Positions 7,868-13,830 of a stretch of DNA of 26,444 bases are shown one piece after another. Numbering within the stretch: the stretch's first letter is position 1; the number at the start of each line of letters is the position of its first letter. Below the pieces are notes generated by a model. The model was not told where the DNA came from. It saw nothing but the letters and a program-made list of their open reading frames with translations, and did no database searches. Source of the DNA: a virus; IMG/VR virus record IMGVR_UViG_3300010883_000368, positions 1 to 26,444 of that record. One strand, 5' to 3'. A program made the position numbers and the translations under genes.

Positions 7868-9871
7868 ATGGCTGAACAAAATTTATTTCAAAGACTAACT
7901 AAACTCTTTTCTTCTGGTCCGACCATCAAGAGAAGAGTCAGGAACTTTTCTAAGCAAGATAAAAATGCATCGTCAGCAGTTGATCTCTTTAAGAAAGCTC
8001 ACAGTGACGTCTATAACTCTACTTTATCAGCTTATGGTACATTCGACAGAATGGCCAGGTATTCTGATTTCAGCGAAATGGAGAGCACTCCAGAGATAGC
8101 TAGTGCTTTAGATATTTACGCTGAAGAAACCGTCGCACCTGATGCAAACGGTGTTTCTCTCCATATTTACTCAGAGAATAGAAAGATTAAGGAGCTTCTG
8201 GAAACGCTCTTCTACGATACACTAAACGTCAATTTTAATCTTGTTATGTGGGTACGTAATCTTTGTAAGTACGGCGATTTCTTCCTCTTCAATGACATTA
8301 GTCCAGAATATGGCGTCATCAACGCTTACCCAATCGCAATTACGGAAATGGAACGAGAAGAAGGCTTTGACCCGAACGATCCCTCTGCGATAAGGTTCAG
8401 GTGGATTACTCAAGGTAACCAAGTTTTAGAAAATTGGCAAGTATCCCACTTCCGACTACTAGGGAATGATGCATTCCTTCCTTACGGGTCTTCTGTGCTT
8501 GAAAGTGCACGTCGCATTTGGCGACAGCTTATCCTGATCGAAGATGCTATGCTAGTATACCGCGTAATTCGTAGCCCGGAACGTAGAGTATTCTACATTG
8601 ACGTAGGAAACGTCCCGCCGGAGGATGTAGCAAATTATCTTGAACAAGCAAAAACTAGTTTAAAGAGAAACCAAGTGGTCGCTAAATCTTCGGGAAATGT
8701 TGATTTAAGATACAACCCAATGTCTGTCGATGAGGATTATTTTATTCCTGTTCGTGGCGGAGATTCTGGTACTAAAATTGAGAGCCTCGCCGGCGGACAA
8801 AACACGTCAGCCATTGAAGATGTCGAGTACATTCAGAAGAAGCTTTTTGCAGCTTTAAAGATACCCAAGGCTTATCTTGGCTATGACGAAGATATTGGTT
8901 CAAAAGCCACACTTGCTCAAGAAGATATCCGGTTTAGTAGAACAATTACACGGATCCAGAAAACTATCTTAGCTGAACTTAATAAGCTCGCCATGATCCA
9001 CCTATATGCTCATGGATTTACTGATGAGGACTTATTAGAATTTGAAATGCAGTTAAGCAACCCATCTGCAATAGCCCAGCAGCAGAAATTGGAATTAATA
9101 AACACCAAATTCGCTATTGCTGGCAGTGCTCCAGAAGGAGTTGTTTCTAGAAGTTGGATATTAAAGAACGTCATGGGTTTCACTCGAGACGAGATTGAAG
9201 AAATAGGGGAACAGAAATTAGCAGAGAAATTAGAAGACCTTGAATTAGAAGCCGCACAAGCTCCTGGCGGAGATGAAGGTGGAGGTGAAGATGCAGGAGG
9301 AGATGAAGGCGGCGATGAAGGGGGCGACGACGACGGCGGCCTTTTCGCTAGTGATTACAACCTAGGCTCCGTACTCGATGGCCGGCCATCAAATGTTTCT
9401 AACGTTTATAGAGAAATAGACGAAGAGGATGATAGTGATGATTCTTTAGATGACTTGGATGACTTAGACGAAATCGATTTAGACGATTTTGATAATTCCA
9501 TTAAGAAATCCAACCAAGCTAAAAATGTCTTCGGCGGAAAGCTAAAGAAGAATAAAATTCAGCGCCAAAAACACCATATCCCTGACTTTGCGTCCATAAC
9601 AGGGGTCGGCAGAAATACGCGTCCACAGGATTCTATGAATCAGCCTTATGACGAAGACTTCGTTTTAGGACGATCTTTTAGGGAAGCAAAATTAGCAGAT
9701 TTTCTAATTCCCGATTCAACCGAATACTTATCTACTGAGCGACCCCGACTGTCATCCGGCATGAAGGCCACTTTAGAGAAATTTGGACAGTCACTTGGTA
9801 TAAACAGAGTGCTAAATGAATCAAACATCGAACAAAACTTTGAGTTAGACACAGACGACGAGGAACCATGA
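7868..9871 (+). CDS. gp20: Portal vertex protein, T4 gp20-type
   Basis: The 667-residue protein should form the dodecameric ring that nucleates the prohead and holds the terminase and neck. The gp20 family is recognised from the run starting at APDANGVSL (about residue 90), the NLCKYGDFF segment, SHFRLLGNDAFLPYGSS and the clamp/stem region ending KIPKAYLGYDEDIGSKATL (about 335-355). It is longer than T4 gp20 (about 520 residues) because of an extension after about residue 465. That extension contains a Gly-Asp-Glu repeat block, a strongly acidic Asp-rich run and a basic/polar tail. An AAGGGA precedes ATG 7868. The stop overlaps the next ATG (ATGA). Confidence 0.95.
   Translation: MAEQNLFQRLTKLFSSGPTIKRRVRNFSKQDKNASSAVDLFKKAHSDVYNSTLSAYGTFDRMARYSDFSEMESTPEIASALDIYAEETVAPDANGVSLHIYSENRKIKELLETLFYDTLNVNFNLVMWVRNLCKYGDFFLFNDISPEYGVINAYPIAITEMEREEGFDPNDPSAIRFRWITQGNQVLENWQVSHFRLLGNDAFLPYGSSVLESARRIWRQLILIEDAMLVYRVIRSPERRVFYIDVGNVPPEDVANYLEQAKTSLKRNQVVAKSSGNVDLRYNPMSVDEDYFIPVRGGDSGTKIESLAGGQNTSAIEDVEYIQKKLFAALKIPKAYLGYDEDIGSKATLAQEDIRFSRTITRIQKTILAELNKLAMIHLYAHGFTDEDLLEFEMQLSNPSAIAQQQKLELINTKFAIAGSAPEGVVSRSWILKNVMGFTRDEIEEIGEQKLAEKLEDLELEAAQAPGGDEGGGEDAGGDEGGDEGGDDDGGLFASDYNLGSVLDGRPSNVSNVYREIDEEDDSDDSLDDLDDLDEIDLDDFDNSIKKSNQAKNVFGGKLKKNKIQRQKHHIPDFASITGVGRNTRPQDSMNQPYDEDFVLGRSFREAKLADFLIPDSTEYLSTERPRLSSGMKATLEKFGQSLGINRVLNESNIEQNFELDTDDEEP
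9268..9342 (+). repeat. Imperfect GGAGATGAAGGC-type repeats encoding a Gly/Asp/Glu-rich portal segment
   Basis: Several degenerate copies of a 9-12 base GGnGATGAAGG unit encode repeated GGDEGG peptides within the portal C-terminal extension. Such repeats can change copy number, so length variation between related phages is plausible. Confidence 0.7.
9724..9731 (+). promoter_or_regulatory. ATACTTAT motif inside the portal gene, possible internal promoter
   Basis: This is an exact copy of the intergenic motif, and the surrounding 13 bases (9721-9733) are identical to those before the tail sheath gene (21981-21993). It encodes Tyr-Leu in the portal, so it may be coincidence. Confidence 0.25.
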
Positions 9872-10725
9872 AAATGAAAAAATCCCACAACAAAAAAAGA
9901 AATGTCGGGATTATCTACGAGCAATTGGTATTAAAACTAAGCCAGGCATTGGTCGAAAATGATAAGAAGACATTCTCAGACACTAAACAGATCGTAAAAA
10001 AGTTTTTTGCTAAAAAGACAGAGCTATATAAAGAGCATCGCCTTTTAAATAGTATTGCTATCACGAATATCACTAATGCAGCGGTTATACCAGCTATTCT
10101 TGCGGAAACAAAGAGAGCTAGCTATCGTATTAACGAAAGAAAGCTTGAATACGAGAAATCTAAGCTTATCCGCAAAATTAATGAAACGTTTGGCAAATCT
10201 TTTTATTCTACTAGGGTACCAAACTATACTGACTTAGCTTCGATACAAACACTCATCAATGAGTATAGAGAAGCTGGCGATGCAGATCCAATAATTTTAG
10301 CAGAGTACTCCTCGAAAATTACGGACATACTTCTCCGCGAAAAACGATCAAAGAATTTAGATGATTTGAAGAACACAGAAGTTAATTCTTTGGTCGTTAA
10401 AATTATGAATGAAAAATTCAACAAATCATATTCTCGGACGCTAAGCAATTCCCAGAGACGGATCCTTAATGACTGGATTATTTCGGAAGGCATGCCTAAT
10501 AGTGGTCTAGTCAATGAGTTGAAGACCGTTAGGGTTCAGGCTTTAAACGAAATTAGTGGCTATAAAAATAAATGCGAAAATAATACGCTTTCTGAAAAAA
10601 TACAAAATGTAGAAAAAAATGTACTTAGTACTGAATTCCCAGAAATTCTAAAAGAAGAGCATATTATTAAAGCAATGACAATGATTCAGATTATTTCTGA
10701 ACTTTCTGGAGAAGATAGTGAATAA
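9868..10725 (+). CDS. Conserved-position head protein between portal and prohead protease, function unknown
   Basis: The 285-residue protein is mainly alpha-helical and highly charged, with a basic N-terminus (KMKKSHNKKRNVG) followed by YEQLVLKLSQALVE. It has no membrane segment, no enzyme motif and only one cysteine. Its start ATG 9868 overlaps the portal stop, though the ATG at 9874 is also possible. Its own stop overlaps the protease GTG start by 8 bases. In T4 this slot between genes 20 and 21 holds the prohead core genes 67 and 68, but this protein is much larger and I see no clear homology. A prohead core or assembly role is inferred only from position. I recall similar proteins in this slot in other environmental T4-like phages, but cannot name the family. 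Confidence 0.8.
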   Translation: MKMKKSHNKKRNVGIIYEQLVLKLSQALVENDKKTFSDTKQIVKKFFAKKTELYKEHRLLNSIAITNITNAAVIPAILAETKRASYRINERKLEYEKSKLIRKINETFGKSFYSTRVPNYTDLASIQTLINEYREAGDADPIILAEYSSKITDILLREKRSKNLDDLKNTEVNSLVVKIMNEKFNKSYSRTLSNSQRRILNDWIISEGMPNSGLVNELKTVRVQALNEISGYKNKCENNTLSEKIQNVEKNVLSTEFPEILKEEHIIKAMTMIQIISELSGEDSE

Positions 10726-11329
10726 ATTAAAATTATTAACAGAATGGTCTGCATGGGAATATGACAAAGACCAAATTAAAGAAGCGATAGAGTCTGGAAG
10801 TAATCGGCTTATAATGAAGGGTATTCTACAGAAATCCAATACCTTGAATCAAAATGGTCGAGTATATCCTTTCGAGATTCTGGAAAGAGAAGTCCGCAAC
10901 TATCAAAAGTTTATTGAAGAAAACCGTGCACTCGGTGAATTAGACCATCCAGACAGTTCGGTTGTTGAGCTTAAGAATGCTAGTCATATTATAAGAGAAG
11001 CTTACATGGACGGCGACGTCTGCCACGGTACTGTAGAAATACTCGATACCCCTTCCGGAAAAATATTAAAAAGTTTAGTGCAATCTGGTGTAACGCTAGG
11101 AATCTCTTCTCGAGGTGTTGGTTCAACAAGAAGAGATGGCGACCATCAAGTGGTACAAGACGACTTCCAGCTTATTTGCTGGGACTTTGTTAGTGAGCCT
11201 TCAACACCTGGCGCTTTTATGATGAGAGAAGGCCGAGAGATATCTGAAGCTGAACTAAAACAAGTCTTTAACAAAACAGACCGGCTAAATAGAATATTCA
11301 ATGATGTTTTAGAATGGAGTAAAGAATAA
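10718..11329 (+). CDS. gp21: Prohead maturation protease, T4 gp21-type (peptidase family U9/S49-like)
   Basis: The 203-residue serine protease should cleave scaffold, core and capsid proteins inside the prohead and finally itself. Family signatures are NGRVYP (46-51), GELDHP with the catalytic His H77, and LGISSRGVGS (127-136) with the nucleophile at S130 or S131. The DFVSEPSTPGA segment (about 166-176) is also typical. The length matches T4 gp21 (about 210 residues). The start is GTG at 10718, with GGAGAAG just upstream (10708-10714); no ATG lies before the conserved domain. It overlaps the previous gene by 8 bases and the following gene by one base (TAATG). Confidence 0.93.
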   Translation: MNKLKLLTEWSAWEYDKDQIKEAIESGSNRLIMKGILQKSNTLNQNGRVYPFEILEREVRNYQKFIEENRALGELDHPDSSVVELKNASHIIREAYMDGDVCHGTVEILDTPSGKILKSLVQSGVTLGISSRGVGSTRRDGDHQVVQDDFQLICWDFVSEPSTPGAFMMREGREISEAELKQVFNKTDRLNRIFNDVLEWSKE

Positions 11330-11751
11330 TGGCTTATTTTGACGCAGACAGACGCCGCACAGGCCTACTGCCACCTTCCGGAAGTATGAATGCACCTCCT
11401 GGTGTAAATAGTACTGCTGAATATATCGTCTCTGGTTTACCATTCGTTAGCAGTTCAGCATTCAACGCTACAACTACATACGAAATGGAATTCCCAGCAA
11501 TGACTCAATGGTTTTATGTTGAAAATCTGGGCAATGCTGCTATTGACTTAGGTTTTACAGCAGCTGGAGTGGCTGCTAGCAACAAATGGACAATCGCTGC
11601 AACGACGACCTCTCCAAAATTTGAAGTCCGAACAAAGAGTGTGTTCCTGGTGGGCACCGACACTAAGACTTATCAGGTTGTTGCTGGTCTAACACAGATT
11701 CCATCTGGAAGTGTGCCTGATTATTCCGCTAATTCAGATTGGGGTAGATAA
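11329..11751 (+). CDS. Small beta-rich protein, possibly a capsid-associated or decoration protein
   Basis: The 140-residue protein starts one base before the protease stop ends. After a Pro/Gly-rich start (residues 10-25) it is almost wholly beta-type sequence, rich in Ala, Thr, Val and Phe, with few charges, as in head decoration proteins. Segments such as FYVENLGNAAIDLGF (57-71) and the ending LTQIPSGSVPDYS (121-133) look like a beta-sandwich virion protein. I recall similar proteins in the head cluster of environmental T4-like phages, but this is not a named-family assignment. No enzyme motif is visible. Confidence 0.75.
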   Translation: MAYFDADRRRTGLLPPSGSMNAPPGVNSTAEYIVSGLPFVSSSAFNATTTYEMEFPAMTQWFYVENLGNAAIDLGFTAAGVAASNKWTIAATTTSPKFEVRTKSVFLVGTDTKTYQVVAGLTQIPSGSVPDYSANSDWGR

Positions 11752-11753
11752 AA

Positions 11754-12197
11754 ATGGCTAAAGTTTCCCGCGCAGTTTTAAAGGATTTAGTTAAAGAATG
11801 CTTGGTAGAGATACTCGCAGAGGGATTAACGAGCACTGCTAATACAATAAATGAGTCGAAGTCAAGAAGACCAAGGAAATCTAAGAAGTCTAGGGATGAT
11901 AGAATTTCTCCAGAAGTATTTCAAAAAAGAAATAAGATGCTCCTTGAGAAAACGTCCGCTATCTCAGATTCCAGAAAAGAAGCAATTTCTAATTTGACCG
12001 ATGACCCAATGCTGCAAGAAATATACGCCGACACCGCGCAGACAACTTTATTGGAGCAAAAGGTTGGTGAAGGAAAGGGCAACAATTACGTCCCTACAGA
12101 TGCTGCACAGAAAATGGTTTATGATAATAATTTAGAGGATTTATTTGAAGGGTCTCAAAATTGGGCTTCATTGGCGTTTTCTAATGGTAAAAACTAA
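11754..12197 (+). CDS. Charged head-cluster protein with N-terminal amphipathic helix, function unknown
   Basis: The protein has 147 residues. It opens with an amphipathic helix LKDLVKECLVEILAEG (9-24), which ends in an L-x-E-G sequence matching the T4 prohead protease consensus [L/I]-x-E. A very basic segment (RRPRKSKKSRDDR, about 38-50) and a mixed helical remainder follow. Internal core proteins of T4 heads are similarly small, charged and cut by gp21, so a prohead-core or internal-protein role is plausible but inferred. The gene begins two bases after the preceding stop with only a weak SD. Confidence 0.75.
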   Translation: MAKVSRAVLKDLVKECLVEILAEGLTSTANTINESKSRRPRKSKKSRDDRISPEVFQKRNKMLLEKTSAISDSRKEAISNLTDDPMLQEIYADTAQTTLLEQKVGEGKGNNYVPTDAAQKMVYDNNLEDLFEGSQNWASLAFSNGKN

Positions 12198-12205
12198 TTA
12201 ACAAT

Positions 12206-12213
12206 ATACTTAT
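12206..12213 (+). promoter_or_regulatory. Putative late promoter element ATACTTAT
   Basis: This exact ATACTTAT sits 21 bases before ATG 12235, in a 37-base gap. Three other exact intergenic copies occur in the window, two of them also 22-24 bases before a start. It would act like the -10-like late promoter of T4, but the sequence differs from TATAAATA. Confidence 0.5.
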
Positions 12214-12234
12214 TCACATACTGGAGAATAGCAA

Positions 12235-12510
12235 ATGCGCAAAAGATTAAAGGCTAAGCAACTAAGAAATTTCGTTATTTCCGAAATTAGAAAATTACAG
12301 GAAACTGAATTATCTGGTGAACTAGAGCCTATTGAAGATGTAGAGACTATTGAAGATGTGTGGGAAGGCGGAGACAACCTAGAGCAAGACATTGATTTTA
12401 TGAAAGCTTTGGATATCCAAGAAACCCGTTTAGTTAAAAAGTTACGTCGAATTCATGAAGCTAAAAACAAGCTTCGAAAAAGAGTACTTAAGAAACTCGA
12501 CAAGGAGTAA
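12235..12510 (+). CDS. Small highly charged helical protein, function unknown
   Basis: The protein has 91 residues. Its basic N-terminal helix LRNFVISEIRKLQETE (10-25) is of the same kind as those in neighbouring small head proteins. An acidic middle follows with a repeated IEDV/TIEDV unit (33-43), then a strongly basic helical C-terminus (LVKKLRRIHEAKNKLRKRVLKK). The basic-acidic-basic layout suits an internal or core protein that contacts DNA or scaffold. The start ATG 12235 has GGAG 8 bases upstream. The gene follows a putative promoter. No family recognised. Confidence 0.75.
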   Translation: MRKRLKAKQLRNFVISEIRKLQETELSGELEPIEDVETIEDVWEGGDNLEQDIDFMKALDIQETRLVKKLRRIHEAKNKLRKRVLKKLDKE

Positions 12511-12515
12511 AATAA

Positions 12516-12995
12516 ATGGCTACACATAAACAATTAATGGTTGAAGTACCTATCACAACTAGGGGACTAGGCACTTCTGACACAACAACTGTCAACGCAT
12601 GTTTCCCAGCTAGCCCTATTCATGCTGGCGAGATTAACGACGAATCTATAAAAGAGCTAGCTCAAGCACTCTTACTAGACGGTGTTGTTAATGATTCCGG
12701 TCATACATTCGGTGAGTTTAACAGAGACTACGGCGAATCAGCACCTTCTATTGCTGACGTTGATATTGGCGCACACAATCTGCCAAGTCCATACGTTCCT
12801 AATCCAACAAGTCCTGGTCCTGGTAGTTTCAACGACACGGACAAACCACCGGCTCCAACATCTGATCACTTGGTTAATCCCGGCGATCAATGGGGCAGCG
12901 GCGTTGGATCTTCGCTAGATGTTAAAGCAACTTCTGATGCTCAATCAACTGGCGCTTTAAATGACTTTCAATTAGGTTCAGCTCCAGGGGCTTAA
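12516..12995 (+). CDS. Pro/Gly/Ser-rich, largely disordered head-cluster protein, function unknown
   Basis: The protein has 159 residues. The first 60 may fold (VEVPITTRGLGTSD, then a helix INDESIKELAQALLLDG at 40-56). The rest is Pro, Gly, Ser and Asp-rich and probably disordered. It has a strong SD (AGGAG, 8 bases from ATG 12516), and the previous gene ends 5 bases upstream. The only cysteine is C29. There is no membrane segment and no enzyme motif. Its place in the head operon suggests a minor head or prohead component. Confidence 0.72.
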   Translation: MATHKQLMVEVPITTRGLGTSDTTTVNACFPASPIHAGEINDESIKELAQALLLDGVVNDSGHTFGEFNRDYGESAPSIADVDIGAHNLPSPYVPNPTSPGPGSFNDTDKPPAPTSDHLVNPGDQWGSGVGSSLDVKATSDAQSTGALNDFQLGSAPGA

Positions 12996-12998
12996 TAA

Positions 12999-13559
12999 AT
13001 GTCTTCATCCCTTACGGGCAACAATAATTTTCCGAAAGCCCATGGCGATTCGAGAAATGACTTAGGTTATGGTAGGCTTTCCCCAAAGTATCACGTTGAT
13101 CGTGGTCATGGGGATCCTACCTTTCCTTATGTTGAGCCTCCAACGGATTTAGGGGATGAAGATCTTCTCGATGTCGAGGATGAAGATATAGCAGCTGTCC
13201 ATGCAAAAACAATCGAGCCAAGGGATTATGATCCTTTGCCTCACCATGATCCATTCTCTTTCGTCAGTGGTAATACCCGATTAGGCGAAACTAGTGGCAG
13301 AAGTATTTCCCCTATTCCCAACCTCTATAAAGGTAGGGAAACATCTGGCGGTGGTACCTCTAGCGGGGGTCACACTGGACCAACATCAGGGTTTGCTTCG
13401 AAGTCGCGACCCACTGGTGATAGATATGGCTATAGTACAATGTACGGTGAAGATGAGGCAGGTGACGAACCGGCCTATTCATTAGAAGACATAGCTGAAA
13501 AACAGATAGAAGAATTAAAACGATATATCAGAATGGTACTACTGGAGTATGCCTCGTGA
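12999..13559 (+). CDS. Disordered acidic/Gly-rich head-cluster protein with C-terminal helix, function unknown
   Basis: The protein has 186 residues. Most is low-complexity: His/Asp/Pro-rich (20-85) and Gly/Ser/Thr-rich (105-145). The C-terminus is a single amphipathic helix (LEDIAEKQIEELKRYIRMVLLE, about 162-183), like those at the N-termini of two neighbours. Such a lone terminal helix is a likely docking peptide for capsid or scaffold. AGGGG lies 8 bases before ATG 12999. Its stop overlaps the GTG start of the bS21-like gene (GTGA), which suggests coupled translation. Confidence 0.72.
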   Translation: MSSSLTGNNNFPKAHGDSRNDLGYGRLSPKYHVDRGHGDPTFPYVEPPTDLGDEDLLDVEDEDIAAVHAKTIEPRDYDPLPHHDPFSFVSGNTRLGETSGRSISPIPNLYKGRETSGGGTSSGGHTGPTSGFASKSRPTGDRYGYSTMYGEDEAGDEPAYSLEDIAEKQIEELKRYIRMVLLEYAS

Positions 13560-13771
13560 AAAATAAATGCAACTTTTCTGTAAAAGCAAAGCCTAGACAA
13601 AAAGGTTCTGTCGAAGAGCAGAATGCTAAGCTAATAAGGATATTCTTTAAGAAATTTAAGAAGTCTGGGATCATCCAAGATCTTAGGAAAAAAGAGTATC
13701 CGATTACTAAAGGCATGAAAAAGAGACAGAAAAAACATCTTGGCAAACGCCGGGCACAAAAAAAAGAATAA
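13556..13771 (+). CDS. rpsU: Ribosomal protein bS21 homologue
   Basis: The protein has 71 residues, the same length as E. coli bS21. It aligns along the core: KKFKKSGIIQDLRKKEY matches bacterial [21 protein letters not shown] in spacing and character, and the Lys/Arg-rich tail (MKKRQKKHLGKRRAQKK) matches KRAKASAVKRHAKK. bS21 binds the 30S platform near the 16S 3' end and helps initiation. Virus-encoded bS21 is known from pelagiphages and large phages and is thought to enter host ribosomes. The start is GTG 13556, with GGAG 8 bases upstream (13544-13547); the nearby ATG at 13567 is out of frame. The position inside a head-assembly operon is unusual. A basic virion protein that merely resembles bS21 is the alternative. 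Confidence 0.72.
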   Translation: MKNKCNFSVKAKPRQKGSVEEQNAKLIRIFFKKFKKSGIIQDLRKKEYPITKGMKKRQKKHLGKRRAQKKE

Positions 13772-13798
13772 TAATAAAGACTTTATGTCATATAATAT

Positions 13799-13806
13799 AT
13801 AATTAA
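13799..13806 (+). promoter_or_regulatory. Possible late promoter (ATAATTAA within an AT-rich gap)
   Basis: The 59-base gap before the scaffold gene is very AT-rich. ATAATTAA lies 24 bases before ATG 13831, the spacing seen for the exact ATACTTAT copies. A TATAAT just upstream (13791-13796) could alternatively be a host-type -10 element; no convincing -35 is visible. Confidence 0.3.
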
Positions 13807-13830
13807 CTCTATACGATATGGAGAAATATC

